A stretch of 60,500 nucleotides of DNA from CAG-791 sp045130475 (GCA_045130475.1 JBGUPU010000059.1:1-60500), one strand, 5' to 3'. Positions 1-8,657 are shown, counted from the stretch's first letter. Notes: generated from the sequence alone by a model not told the origin. Numbers and translations: made by a program.

Positions 1-890
1 TTCTTAGCTTCCTCAGCCTTCTTGGCCTCTTCAGCCTTCTTGGCTTCCTCAGCCTTCTTTGCTTCTTCGGCTTTCTTAGCTTCCTCAGCCTTCTTGGCCT
101 CTTCAGCCTTCTTGGCTTCCTCAGCCTTCTTGGCCTCTTCAGCCTTCTTGGCCTCTTCAGCCTGCTTAGCTTCCTCAGCCTTCTTGGCTTCCTCAGCCTG
201 CTTTGCTTCCTCAGCCTTCTTGGCCTCTTCAGCCTTCTTAGCTTCCTCAGCCTTCTTGGCTTCTTCAGCCTTCTTAGCTTCCTCAGCCTTCTTGGCTTCT
301 TCTTCAGCTTTCTTAGCTTCTTCCGCCTTCTTGGTCTCTTCCTCAGCTTTCTGTTTATCCTCGTCGGTCTTGGTTTCCTCAGAGGTCTGCTGCTCTTCTT
401 CGGCCTTCTTGGTTTCCGGAGTCCATGTATTGGTGATCGTCGTTCCGTCAACCGTCACGGTGAAGCCTTCCGGTGCGGTTTCCTGAACTGTATAGACGAT
501 TGCTGCGCCGTTTTCATCTGTCAAAGGAAGATCCTTGAAAGTGAAAGCCCATTTTGTCTCGGAAGTGACGACGGCACTTTGAGCGAGGACGTTGTTTGCC
601 AGAAGATTTACGGTGACTTTTTCAGGGAAGGTCTCTGTACCTGCGAAAACAATCTGGCCGGTGACGCTTGCTGTCTGTGCCTCGGCAGGAGCCTCGTTTT
701 CGCTTGTTTCCGGGGAAGCAGTTTCTTCCTGTGCCGGTGTCTGCTCTTCTGCATACACTGTCAGCGGCTGCAGTACAGGCGCTGCTGCAAGGGGAGCGGT
801 GCAGCCCAGTACCAGCATTGTGCTCAGGATCCTGCTGCGCATGATCAGTCCGATTCCTTTCCCAGTGTCCTTCCAGTTATTCTTGTTCAT
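1..890 (-). CDS. Cna-B domain surface protein with AEEAKK repeats (C-terminus outside window)
   Basis: Read leftward from an ATG at 888-890 behind AGGAGGTG. The N-terminus is basic, then hydrophobic (signal peptide of about 50 residues), and is followed by a Gln/Glu/Thr-rich stretch. Next comes one beta-sandwich module of Cna-B (SpaA-like) type, recognisable from VTGQIVF, the VQETAPEGF segment and a closing TITNTW. From about position 345 down to the window edge the protein is nearly pure AEEAKK hexapeptide (18-bp unit, roughly 19 copies, a few 3-bp length variants). This part should form a charged rod or coiled coil like the TolA stalk. A role as a wall-attached or adhesin-type protein is inferred; the sorting signal, if any, lies outside the window. 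Confidence 0.8.
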   Translation of the reverse strand, partial: MNKNNWKDTGKGIGLIMRSRILSTMLVLGCTAPLAAAPVLQPLTVYAEEQTPAQEETASPETSENEAPAEAQTASVTGQIVFAGTETFPEKVTVNLLANNVLAQSAVVTSETKWAFTFKDLPLTDENGAAIVYTVQETAPEGFTVTVDGTTITNTWTPETKKAEEEQQTSEETKTDEDKQKAEEETKKAEEAKKAEEEAKKAEEAKKAEEAKKAEEAKKAEEAKKAEEAKQAEEAKKAEEAKQAEEAKKAEEAKKAEEAKKAEEAKKAEEAKKAEEAKKAEEAKKAEEAKKAEEAK

Positions 891-1195
891 AGTTTATGAA
901 CACCTCCTGATAATAAAAAGTGTTTTGCCTCAAATGTTTTTGGCATGGGCGAATTCCCGTGATCTGCCTCATGGCGGGAGAGAAGTCCTGCCTGAGCAGT
1001 CAGAGTATCCGCAAGTGATCCGGCCTTATGCGAGCGAGTCTTGAAAAAACGACGCAGATGGCCGGACACGACGTCATATATTATATACATTGATTGAGCA
1101 GATGCAAGAGGTTCAGAGCTTTTTCACATTTTCTTGACATGTGCCCTCAGAAGCGGAAGCCGGAGGGCTTCCGGTGGGTAGAGAAAGATGAAAAA
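891..1195. other. Intergenic leader of the Cna-B protein gene
   Basis: No gene is visible. The region holds a minus-strand promoter (1080-1107), giving a 5' leader of about 180 nt for the Cna-B protein gene. It also holds half of the dispersed hairpin element (GCGAGCGAGTCTTGAA, 1030-1045). The leader can form a GGCA/TGCC hairpin near 940-965, but I could not match it to a riboswitch family. Confidence 0.5.
1080..1107 (-). promoter_or_regulatory. Promoter of the Cna-B protein gene
   Basis: On the minus strand TTGCAT (1102-1107) and TATAAT (1080-1085) are separated by 16 bp. This is a good housekeeping-type promoter reading toward the start codon at 890. Confidence 0.6.
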
Positions 1196-2557
1196 TCACA
1201 GAATCTTCGGGGGAAGAGAGTACCTCTTTTCAAGCCGGCCCATCATATAGCGGTAGGCAGACAGAGTAAACAGGCCTGCTGTCAGCCAGGCGGCTCCGTC
1301 GCAGCCGGCAGAGAGCAGGTAACTGTGAAAACGGATGCCTGCGAGAGCGCAGAGGACGCGCGCGGCCATCTCCACCACACCGCCCATCAGGGGAAGGAAG
1401 GAGTAGCTGCACCCCTGCATGGCATTGCGGAAAATAAAGATCATGCTCAGGGGGATAAAAAAGACCGCGCACTCGACCGTATAGGTCATGGCCCAGGGCA
1501 TGAGAGCTCCAATGTCGGTATTTGATGAAAAAAACAGATTCATGAAAACAGGGAGAAGGACAATAGAACCAATACCTGCAGCAAGCGAGTAGATGATTTC
1601 GAGTCGGACAGCAGTGCCGACTCCCTCCCGGATGCGATTGATATCTTTGTTTCCGAAATTCTGTCCGCAGAAAGCGGCCATGGTCAGTCCCATGGCGATC
1701 ATTCCCTGCGTCAGGATATTCTGGATGCGCCAGGCAGCGGTGAAAGCGGCGACGGCAGCAGAGCCGAACTGGTTGATGGCGGCCTGCATCACGATTGTGC
1801 CGAAGGCGGTGACAGAAAACTGAAGCGCCATGGGCACTCCCATCCGCAGCTGGTGGATGGTTGCTTCACGATGGAGTCCCCAGTGCCGGCGCGCAGGGAC
1901 CAGCACATGCACCCGCAGGAGAATATATAGAAGACACAGGGCGGCAGAGAGTCCCTGTGCCAGGACTGTCGCAAAAGCGGCGCCCTCAACGCCCATACCC
2001 AGACGGACAATAAAAAAGAGATCCAGAAAAATATTAGTAAAGGAAGAAAAGATCAGGAAAAACAAGGGTGCCCGGCTGTTTCCGACAGAGCGCAGAAAAG
2101 CGGAAAACAGGTTGTAAAACATAGACGCGGCAAGACCTTTGCAGATGATGAGCATGTAACGGGTCGCATCTTCCACGATGTCCGCCGGTGTCTGCATGAG
2201 GATCAGAAGGCGGGGGACCGCCAGCAGACCGAGTACGGTCAGGGCGGCAGAAAGCAGGACCGTCAGCTGGATTCCGTTCGAGACGCTGATCCGGACATTT
2301 TCGTCATCTTTGGCACCGAACCGCTGTGCAGTCAGGATGGCGAAACCGGACGCCAGCCCCATTGCGAAACCGAGCAGCAAAAAAGAGACCGTGCTCGTTG
2401 CGCCGACAGCGGCCAGAGCAGCAGCCCCGAGAAAACGTCCCACAATGACAGTGTCTGCCATACTGTAGAACTGCTGGAAGATATTTCCGATAAACAGGGG
2501 AAAAGTAAATCGGAGGATTGCCGGCAGGATTCTGCCGGAGGTCATGTCCTGCTGCAT
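1196..2557 (-). CDS. MATE family multidrug/Na+ antiporter
   Basis: A 453-residue integral membrane protein with about 12 hydrophobic segments. Its N-terminal part (TFPLFIGNIFQQFYSMADTV, then VGRFLGAAALAAVG) is typical of MATE exporters of the MOP superfamily, which expel cationic drugs or metabolites in exchange for Na+ or H+. Length is normal for the family. It starts 30 bp downstream of the HicB-like gene on the same strand and is probably co-transcribed with it. The start at 2557 lacks a strong ribosome site, and a second ATG at 2543-2545 is possible. The substrate cannot be deduced. A second, distinct MATE gene is at 28049. Confidence 0.9.
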   Translation of the reverse strand: MQQDMTSGRILPAILRFTFPLFIGNIFQQFYSMADTVIVGRFLGAAALAAVGATSTVSFLLLGFAMGLASGFAILTAQRFGAKDDENVRISVSNGIQLTVLLSAALTVLGLLAVPRLLILMQTPADIVEDATRYMLIICKGLAASMFYNLFSAFLRSVGNSRAPLFFLIFSSFTNIFLDLFFIVRLGMGVEGAAFATVLAQGLSAALCLLYILLRVHVLVPARRHWGLHREATIHQLRMGVPMALQFSVTAFGTIVMQAAINQFGSAAVAAFTAAWRIQNILTQGMIAMGLTMAAFCGQNFGNKDINRIREGVGTAVRLEIIYSLAAGIGSIVLLPVFMNLFFSSNTDIGALMPWAMTYTVECAVFFIPLSMIFIFRNAMQGCSYSFLPLMGGVVEMAARVLCALAGIRFHSYLLSAGCDGAAWLTAGLFTLSAYRYMMGRLEKRYSLPPKIL

Positions 2558-2587
2558 GAATTTGCCTGTGGCCGGACGCGCCCGGTT

Positions 2588-2863
2588 TTACTCGTCCCAG
2601 CCGTCAGTGAGCCGGATGGTTACTGCGATATTGCGTACGAATTCACCTTCCTTGAGAACAAGATCTTCCGGGTGGGTGACGGAGGGGAGTTCAAAGGTGT
2701 CTTCGAGTTCCACCTGGATCCAGGTCCGGGCTTCTTCGATCGCACTGTTGAGAACCTCATCCAGGGTATCGCCCTTTGCAAAACACTGCTCCAGGTCCGG
2801 GAAATAACCCTGATAAGTGCCGTCTTCTTTCTGACAAAAAACTGCGGGATAAATAAACTGCAT
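2588..2863 (-). CDS. HicB-like protein (orphan antitoxin-type fold)
   Basis: A 91-residue protein opening with FIYPAVFCQKEDGTYQGYFP and continuing with DLEQCFAKGDTLDEVLNSAIEE cut by the usual pattern of the HicB partial RNase H-like fold. In HicAB pairs this fold binds and neutralises the HicA mRNA-cleaving toxin. The ATG at 2861-2863 follows GAGGAG. No HicA-sized partner with the double-stranded RNA-binding-like fold is seen on either side, so this is an orphan. It lies directly upstream of the MATE gene. Its present role is unknown; it may be a regulator or a remnant. Confidence 0.75.
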   Translation of the reverse strand: MQFIYPAVFCQKEDGTYQGYFPDLEQCFAKGDTLDEVLNSAIEEARTWIQVELEDTFELPSVTHPEDLVLKEGEFVRNIAVTIRLTDGWDE

Positions 2864-2980
2864 CTCTCACTCCTCTGTATGTTGAATGATGATTTAAGGG
2901 GCTTTCTTTCGGTCGGTCGTGATTTTAGTAAGCCAGGACTTTTCAGTAAGCCGTGATTTTTCTTTCAGTGAATCATCATT

Positions 2981-3010
2981 ATTATAGTCTTTTGGGATTC
3001 TATCGCGCAA
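2981..3010 (-). promoter_or_regulatory. Promoter of the hicB-MATE pair
   Basis: On the minus strand TTGCGC (3005-3010) is followed after 18 bp by TATAAT (2981-2986). The right arm of the long inverted repeat (2971-2980) directly abuts the -10 box at the expected start of transcription. Confidence 0.55.
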
Positions 3011-3058
3011 CCTCCTGATTGAATCTTCCCCGCGTGTGATTGACGCGGTGCTGCAGAG

Positions 3059-3077
3059 GCTGCCCTTATGGGCAGCC
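3059..3077. repeat. GCTGCCCTTATGGGCA hairpin, copy 1
   Basis: A short hairpin whose 16-base core recurs exactly at 37982-37997. It lies in an intergenic region with no associated gene. Confidence 0.5.
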
Positions 3078-3090
3078 TTCATCCGGCACG

Positions 3091-3114
3091 CAGGACTCGC
3101 AAGCGAGTCTTGAA
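3091..3114. repeat. Dispersed hairpin element, CAAGACTCGC type
   Basis: CAGGACTCGC and GCGAGTCTTG pair around a two-base centre. The same hairpin with small changes lies at 13572, 14908, 25408 and 33863. Confidence 0.7.
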
Positions 3115-3208
3115 CGGGATGTTGTGCTAAAGCAGTGCTTTTTTGAAGAGGATGCGTTATAATGTTGTGAGCATAAAAATGATCTGAAGATTCGGGGTAT
3201 AGAAAGAT

Positions 3209-4735
3209 ATGAGCAATAATGATATTAACGGGATCGGCAGCGGCATCAGGGATGCTGTAGACGATGCTGTCAACAGAGGCGATTTTTCCGGATTAAATGA
3301 TGCGATCCAGAAGACCGTCCGTGATATGACAGGATCAGCGGCGGGCACTGCGGCGGATGCACTGTACAGCTTTCAGGGCTACATGCAGGGTACGCCCGGT
3401 CAGAAGGGCAGTGCACCGGCAGGCGGACAGAACCAGGGACGCAGCTACGGACATGCCGGCTACAGCTCGGAAAATATGACAGAGCAGTACAGGCAGCGCG
3501 CTTCGGGACCGCGCCACCACACGACCTTTTCCAGTAAATTCACCCCCTTCCTGCAGAGAAAGATCAGCCGCTCGAGCGGCACGGGCAGTATTGTCGGCGG
3601 AGTTATCCTGCTGGTGATGGCCGGCTTTTCCTTTGTGGACAGTCTGTTTTCCGGGCTGATGAGCATTTTCAGTACATATGGGAGCGGTTTTTTCTCGGCT
3701 GTTGGCATCACTTCCCTTGTCATTACACTGGGGCTTGCGGTTCTGGGCGGAATTCTTGTCAAGAAGGGCAGGGAGCGGAAACAGCTGGTAAAAGATTATT
3801 ACGAATACGGGAAGATTGCCGGGACAAGTGAATATCTGGAGATCAATAAGATCGCGCGCGCGACCGGTCAGAGCAGGGAGACCGTTCTCAAAAACCTGGA
3901 AAAAATGATCAGTGAGGACATGATCCCTGCGGCGTGGTTTGACAAGCAGAAGACGACTTTGATGCTCTCCGAGCGGATGTACAATGAATATCTGCGGCTC
4001 GAGAGAGAGCGTCAGGAACAGGAGGCAGAGGAAGCCAAGGCCAAGATGAAGGAACGCACGGAAGCCAACGGAGGAGTGGTTGCCGATGAGGAAGCCTTTG
4101 CGAAAGCGGACGCCGATCTCAGACCCCTGCCTGAGGATGCAAAGCTTCCGGCGGATGCGCGCAGGATCGTGGAGGAAGGCCTTCTATATACGGGACGGAT
4201 CCGCGATGCAAACCGCGCGATCGACGATGAGGAGATTTCGGAGGAGCTGCTGCATCTGGAGACTACCATGAGCCGCATCATCGGGCAGATCCGAAAAGAC
4301 CCCTCCAGCGCCCCCAATCTCCGGCGGCTGATGGTCTATTACCTGCCTACGACGATGAAACTGCTGCAGGCCTACATCGAGCTGGACAGTCAGAATTCTG
4401 ACGGCGAGAATATTGTCACGACAAAGCAGGAGATCAGGGAGGCGCTTGGAACGATCAACGTTGCCTTCGAAAACCTCTTTGACAGCCTTTTCCAGGATAT
4501 GGCCTGGGATATCTCCTCGGATATTAATGTCATGAAGACCATGATGGCACAGGACGGCCTTACCGGAGACCAGATCCGAAAGACCGCTGCGGCACAGCAG
4601 CCGCAGGCACAGTCGTCCGAAGAATATACGGACGGATATACGGATGAATTATCCGGAGAAGGACAGGCCGCGCAGGCGGTTTCCGGGGAAGAGACGGAGT
4701 CCGAAGAGGGGATCAGGCTTACATTCGGAGAATGA
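3209..4735 (+). CDS. XpaC-like (5-bromo-4-chloroindolyl phosphate hydrolysis family) membrane protein
   Basis: A 508-residue protein. Residues 1-110 are polar and Gly/Gln-rich. Two or three membrane segments lie at about 130-190 (GSIVGGVILLVMAGFSFVDS, then GITSLVITLGLAVLGGILV). A long charged helical region follows (RLERERQEQEAEEAKAKMKE), then a helical C-terminal domain of the XpaC type and an acidic tail. Family members were named from dye-phosphate hydrolysis in Bacillus, but the biochemical role is not firmly known. Pairing with TelA 198 bp downstream is typical and suggests a shared envelope-stress function. The ATG at 3209 has only a weak AGAAAG ribosome site. Confidence 0.75.
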   Translation: MSNNDINGIGSGIRDAVDDAVNRGDFSGLNDAIQKTVRDMTGSAAGTAADALYSFQGYMQGTPGQKGSAPAGGQNQGRSYGHAGYSSENMTEQYRQRASGPRHHTTFSSKFTPFLQRKISRSSGTGSIVGGVILLVMAGFSFVDSLFSGLMSIFSTYGSGFFSAVGITSLVITLGLAVLGGILVKKGRERKQLVKDYYEYGKIAGTSEYLEINKIARATGQSRETVLKNLEKMISEDMIPAAWFDKQKTTLMLSERMYNEYLRLERERQEQEAEEAKAKMKERTEANGGVVADEEAFAKADADLRPLPEDAKLPADARRIVEEGLLYTGRIRDANRAIDDEEISEELLHLETTMSRIIGQIRKDPSSAPNLRRLMVYYLPTTMKLLQAYIELDSQNSDGENIVTTKQEIREALGTINVAFENLFDSLFQDMAWDISSDINVMKTMMAQDGLTGDQIRKTAAAQQPQAQSSEEYTDGYTDELSGEGQAAQAVSGEETESEEGIRLTFGE

Positions 4736-4933
4736 GAAGACGGCGGTTCCCGGTAAAATCTATGACAGCGCTTTCGATCCATACGAGAATCGGCTGTTAT
4801 TCATTTGATATTTAATTATAGAAGAAACGTGTAATTGAAGCGGGGCGGCAATAACCCGCAGACAGGAAAAGAAGCATCGTAAAATCATCCCCGGACTGAG
4901 AGAAATCGCCGGAGTGACTTGAAGGAGGAAAAT

Positions 4934-6139
4934 ATGGCAGACGAAATCAGAAACGAAGAAACAGCCGCAACTGCAGCAGCGACAGCCGCAGATCCCTTTG
5001 CAGGTCTTGAGGCGCCTGCAGCCCCTTCCCTTTCCTTTGGAGAACCTGAGGCGGCAGCAGCTGTGCAGGAGGCACCGGTCCAGGCTGCTGTCCAGGAGAA
5101 AGAGCCGGAGGAATACTCCCTCAGCCCCGAGGAAATCAAGATGGTTGATGCTTTCGTCAAACAGATTGATGTCACCAATACACAGGCGGTGATGACCTAC
5201 GGTGTCGGCACACAGAAGAAGATGGCTGATTTCTCCGAAAAGACCCTGGAGAGCGTCAAGACAAAAGATCTGGGCGAAGTCGGCGGAATGATCACTTCTC
5301 TGGTGACAGAGCTCAAGAATTTTGATGTGGAGGAAGAGGACAAGGGACTCTTCGGCTTCTTGAAAAAGGGCGGCAACCGGATGCAGGAGATGAAGACCAA
5401 GTACAGCAAGGTCGAGACAAATGTTGATGCCATCACCAAGGAGCTGGAGAAACATCAGATCACTCTGATGAAGGATATAGACCTGCTCGACAAAATGTAC
5501 GAACTGAATCTCAGTTATTACAAAGAACTGTCCATGTATATCCTTGCCGGCAAGAAGAAACTGAAAGAAGCCCGCGAAGTGGATCTGGCAGAGCTGCAGG
5601 CAAAAGCACAGCGCACCGGACTTCCCGAAGATGCACAGGCGGCCAAGGACTATGCAGAGATGTGCGACCGGTTCGAGAAGAAGCTCCATGATCTGCAGCT
5701 CACCAGAACAGTTGCAATGCAGACAGGCCCCCAGATCAGGATGATTCAGTCCTCCGACTCTGTTATGGCGGAGAAGATTCAATCCACCATCGTCAATACC
5801 ATTCCGCTCTGGAAGAGCCAGATGGTGATCGCGATCGGCGTAGAGCATGCAAACAAGGCGGCCCGCGCCCAGAGAGAGGTCACCGATATGACCAATGAGC
5901 TGCTCAAAAAGAACGCTGAGGCACTTAAGACAGCCACAGTCGAGACAGCCAAGGAGGCTGAGCGCGGACTCGTGGATATTGAGACGCTCAAACACACCAA
6001 TGAGATGCTCATTTCCACCATGGATGAAGTGCTGGCAATCCAGACAGAGGGCAAGCAGAAGCGTCAGGAGGCCGAGGCGGAGCTCGCCGGGATCGAGCAG
6101 CAGCTCCGGGAGAAAATGCTCGAGGCATCCAGGCTGTAA
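4934..6139 (+). CDS. telA: TelA family toxic anion resistance protein
   Basis: A 401-residue soluble, mostly helical protein. An Ala/Glu-rich leader of about 60 residues is followed by the conserved TelA/KlaA body, including LFGFLKKGGNRMQEMKTKY, MKDIDLLDKMYELNLSYYKE and GPQIRMIQSSDSVMAEKIQ. Members are linked to tellurite and other anion resistance and to wall-active stress, but the mechanism is unresolved. The start is the ATG at 4934, five bases after GAAGGAGGA; an upstream TTG at 4919 would overlap that ribosome site. It pairs with the XpaC-like gene and is closed by a hairpin terminator at 6180. Confidence 0.88.
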   Translation: MADEIRNEETAATAAATAADPFAGLEAPAAPSLSFGEPEAAAAVQEAPVQAAVQEKEPEEYSLSPEEIKMVDAFVKQIDVTNTQAVMTYGVGTQKKMADFSEKTLESVKTKDLGEVGGMITSLVTELKNFDVEEEDKGLFGFLKKGGNRMQEMKTKYSKVETNVDAITKELEKHQITLMKDIDLLDKMYELNLSYYKELSMYILAGKKKLKEAREVDLAELQAKAQRTGLPEDAQAAKDYAEMCDRFEKKLHDLQLTRTVAMQTGPQIRMIQSSDSVMAEKIQSTIVNTIPLWKSQMVIAIGVEHANKAARAQREVTDMTNELLKKNAEALKTATVETAKEAERGLVDIETLKHTNEMLISTMDEVLAIQTEGKQKRQEAEAELAGIEQQLREKMLEASRL

Positions 6140-6179
6140 AGCCCCGGAAAGCCCTGGCACTGCGGCTGTGAGAGAAGCG

Positions 6180-6227
6180 AAAGTGCCGGCGGAGCGCACT
6201 GCTCTGCCGGCACTTTACTGTTTATTT
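6180..6227 (+). terminator. Terminator of xpaC-telA
   Basis: An 11-bp stem, AAAGTGCCGGC with GCCGGCACTTT (6180-6190 and 6206-6216), is followed by a T-rich tail. Confidence 0.75.
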
Positions 6228-6463
6228 ACACTGTTTCTATGGAAAATTACCAAAACTTTACCCGGGATTTGATGAAATCGACGGCAAAATATGAGATACT
6301 TATTCATGAAAATGTGAAAAAATTGTGTAGAAAAAATGAGTATTCCGTAGTATTATATAAAATGCCCCATGAATCGTAACTAAATTGTAGAAGATACAAT
6401 TAACTGTACTACAGTACGGTAGCAACTTTACCAGCAGACCAACACAAAGCAAGGAGGTAATTT
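6217..6463 (+). promoter_or_regulatory. Promoter and operator region of the L,D-transpeptidase pair
   Basis: An AT-rich leader with a TATTAT/TATATA -10 candidate at 6351-6359. Two adjacent inverted repeats follow: AATTGTA-N5-TACAATT (6383-6401) and ACTGTA-C-TACAGT (6403-6415). Both are perfect, and both lie between the likely start of transcription and the ribosome site, where a repressor or a sensor-type regulator could act. No regulator gene lies nearby. Confidence 0.55.
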
Positions 6464-7501
6464 ATGAAGAAAAGACTCGCGTTGCTGTTTGTCGTAATCA
6501 TGATTTTATCATGTATGCCGGTTATGGCAGTGACTGTCCCGGCAGGTGCGGATACGGCAGCAGCAACTACCAGTGCTGATACACAGGCGGCATCCACAGG
6601 CTGGAAAAAAGTCGGAAAGTACTATTATTTCTATTATGCACCCGGCAAGTACTATAAGAACTGCGTTCAGAAGATCGACAATAAACTGTATGGCTTCAAC
6701 AATAAGGGAAGACTTTGCTGCAAGTGGTTTACGATCAACAACGCGACCTACTATGGAAGCATTTTGCAGGGAGCACCCGGCGTCGGTGTAGGCCGGATCC
6801 TGACAGGCCACAGAAAGATCGGCAAGGACTACTATTACCTCAACCCCAACAAGAACGGCGCACGCACCGGCGGTTTTGTTACTATTAAGGGTAAAAAGTA
6901 TTATTTCAACCCCTCTGACGGCAAGCAGCAGCGCACCAAGGGCTGGTTTACTGTCGGAAAGTATATGTATTATGTACAGGCTGATGGCTCGATCGCGACC
7001 AATACTACCATTGAAGGCCACAAGATCGGTGCCAGCGGTGCAGTGAAAGATCCTTACGGCTACGACAAGAAGGTACAGCGCTACAGCAGTGAGACCCGTT
7101 ATCTGGTCCTTGTTGACAAGACACATCACTATGTCAACTTCTACAAGGGATCCAAAGGCAAATGGGTCAACATCAGGAGAAATATTCTCTGCACAGTCGG
7201 CAAGAAGTCCACACCTACAAAATCCGGCAGCTTCAAGCTTTCTCTGAAAGTTACCAAGAACGGACCTTATGGACGTAAGGATTTCAAGGGTTCGACCGCA
7301 TTCTATGCCTTCAGAATCAATGCAGGAAACTTCTTCCACTCTGTTCTTTACAAACTGTACTGCAACAATCCCTACACGAATTCTCCCAAGGATGCGTCAC
7401 TGGGCAAGAATGTATCCAACAGCTGCATCCGTCTGCCTCTTGCAGATGCGAAGTTCATCTGGGATAACATGAAGCGCGGCACTCGCGTTGTTGTATATTA
7501 A
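6464..7501 (+). CDS. Secreted L,D-transpeptidase with wall-binding repeats (copy 1)
   Basis: A 345-residue protein: signal peptide (MKKRLALLFVVIMILSCMPV, cleavage after about residue 22-30), several aromatic/Gly-rich repeats of the choline-binding-like type (residues about 45-205: KKYYFNPSDG, MYYVQADGSIATN), then a YkuD domain. The catalytic HxxxxY and SNSCIR motifs are intact (His292, Cys321). YkuD enzymes cross-link peptidoglycan through meso-diaminopimelate 3-3 bonds or anchor proteins to it. The ATG follows AAGGAGG. The gene is 25 bp upstream of a same-length paralogue, an evident tandem duplication. Confidence 0.9.
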   Translation: MKKRLALLFVVIMILSCMPVMAVTVPAGADTAAATTSADTQAASTGWKKVGKYYYFYYAPGKYYKNCVQKIDNKLYGFNNKGRLCCKWFTINNATYYGSILQGAPGVGVGRILTGHRKIGKDYYYLNPNKNGARTGGFVTIKGKKYYFNPSDGKQQRTKGWFTVGKYMYYVQADGSIATNTTIEGHKIGASGAVKDPYGYDKKVQRYSSETRYLVLVDKTHHYVNFYKGSKGKWVNIRRNILCTVGKKSTPTKSGSFKLSLKVTKNGPYGRKDFKGSTAFYAFRINAGNFFHSVLYKLYCNNPYTNSPKDASLGKNVSNSCIRLPLADAKFIWDNMKRGTRVVVY

Positions 7502-7526
7502 TCATTATGACCGGGACGGAGGTTAT

Positions 7527-8564
7527 ATGAAGAAAAGACTTACAATGCTGCTCACTATGTTCATGATTCTGATCCTGACCTGCATGCCTGCAATGGCAAT
7601 GACAGTGCAGGGGGAAGCGGACACAGCGGCGGCGACATCTAACGAGACAACACAGGCTCAGTCAACCGGCTGGGTAAAAACCGGTACGCATTACAGATTC
7701 TATTATGCTCCGGGCAAGTATTATAAGAGCTGCGTTCAGAAGATCGATAATAAACTCTTCGGCTTTAACAAGAACGGCTACCTCTGCTGCAAATGGTTTT
7801 CGATCAACAAGCAGAAGTACTATGGAAGCGTTTTAAAGGGAGCTGAGGGAATCGGTGTAGGTCAGATTCTGACTGGATACAGAAAGATCGGCAAGGATTT
7901 CTATTATCTCAATCCTGCAAAGAACGGCGCAATGCATAAGGGCTTCGTCACACTGAAGGGCAAGCTGTATTACTTTGATGCGACTACCGGCAAGCAGCGC
8001 CGCTCAAAAGGCTGGTTCTTTGTGAACAACAAGATGTATTATGTCCTGGCAGACGGTTCCATCGCAACCAATATGACAGTTGACGGCTACAAGATCGGCG
8101 CAAATGGTGCGGTTTCTGACGTTCACGGTATGGACAAGAAGGCCCAGGGCTACAGCAGCAGCACACGTTACCTGATCCTTGTGAATAAGAAATACCACGA
8201 GATCAACTGCTACAAAGGCTCCAAAGGACACTGGACAATCGTCCGCAGAGGAATGCCCTGCACTATCGGCAAGAGCTCCACACCTTCTCCTTCCGGAAGC
8301 TTCAAGCTTGACCACAAGAGTTCCAGAGCATACGGCTATAAGGATTTCAAGGCTTCGACAGTTTTCTATGCAACCAGGATTACAGCAGGCAACTATTTCC
8401 ACTCGGTCCTGTATAAGCTTGGATGCAGAAATCCCTATACACATTCACCCAAGGATGCTACTCTCGGCAAGAACAAGTCCAACAGCTGCATTCGTATGAA
8501 GCTGGAAGATGCGAAGCTGATCCACCAGGTAACACCTAAAAAGACTCGCGTTGTTGTGTATTGA
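7527..8564 (+). CDS. Secreted L,D-transpeptidase with wall-binding repeats (copy 2)
   Basis: A 345-residue paralogue of the preceding protein with the same layout: signal peptide, aromatic repeats, YkuD domain with FHSVLY and SNSCIR (Cys321 at the identical position). The start is the ATG at 7527 behind GGACGGAGG; an in-frame upstream start would overlap the first gene. The two copies differ throughout, so the duplication is not recent. Both probably form one transcript ending at the terminator at 8621. Different donor or acceptor preferences are possible but cannot be read from sequence. Confidence 0.9.
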   Translation: MKKRLTMLLTMFMILILTCMPAMAMTVQGEADTAAATSNETTQAQSTGWVKTGTHYRFYYAPGKYYKSCVQKIDNKLFGFNKNGYLCCKWFSINKQKYYGSVLKGAEGIGVGQILTGYRKIGKDFYYLNPAKNGAMHKGFVTLKGKLYYFDATTGKQRRSKGWFFVNNKMYYVLADGSIATNMTVDGYKIGANGAVSDVHGMDKKAQGYSSSTRYLILVNKKYHEINCYKGSKGHWTIVRRGMPCTIGKSSTPSPSGSFKLDHKSSRAYGYKDFKASTVFYATRITAGNYFHSVLYKLGCRNPYTHSPKDATLGKNKSNSCIRMKLEDAKLIHQVTPKKTRVVVY

Positions 8565-8620
8565 TTTCATAAAGGCGATTCAAAGGATCGCAATGAAAAG
8601 AAGAGTATACTGAAACGGAA

Positions 8621-8657
8621 AAATGCCCTGCGGCGGTCGGCCGCAGGGCATTTTTTT
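8621..8657. terminator. Bidirectional terminator between convergent operons
   Basis: A 13-bp perfect stem (AAATGCCCTGCGG 8621-8633, CCGCAGGGCATTT 8641-8653) with a T run on the right and A-rich sequence on the left. It serves the transpeptidase pair and the opposing glycosylation operon. Confidence 0.9.

Larger units (their letters stand above)
2864..3208. other. Divergent intergenic region with inverted and direct repeats
   Basis: The region separates the leftward hicB-MATE pair from the rightward xpaC-telA pair. It contains a 10-bp perfect inverted repeat (AATGATGATT 2885-2894, AATCATCATT 2971-2980) and two copies of AGTAAGCC within it. It also has a GCTGCCCTTATGGGCA hairpin (3059-3074), a dispersed hairpin element (3091-3114) and a TATAAT (3158-3163) for the rightward gene. 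No convincing gene was seen. Confidence 0.6.

Noticed and set aside
22..486. A plus-strand reading frame of repeated ASSAFL units
   Set aside because: It is the complement of the minus-strand AEEAKK repeats, which continue a protein with a ribosome site, signal peptide and Cna-B domain; the plus frame has none of these.
2894..3082. A 62-codon minus-strand frame upstream of the HicB-like gene, considered as HicA
   Set aside because: It has no resemblance to the HicA fold, contains the direct repeats, and overlaps the hicB promoter.
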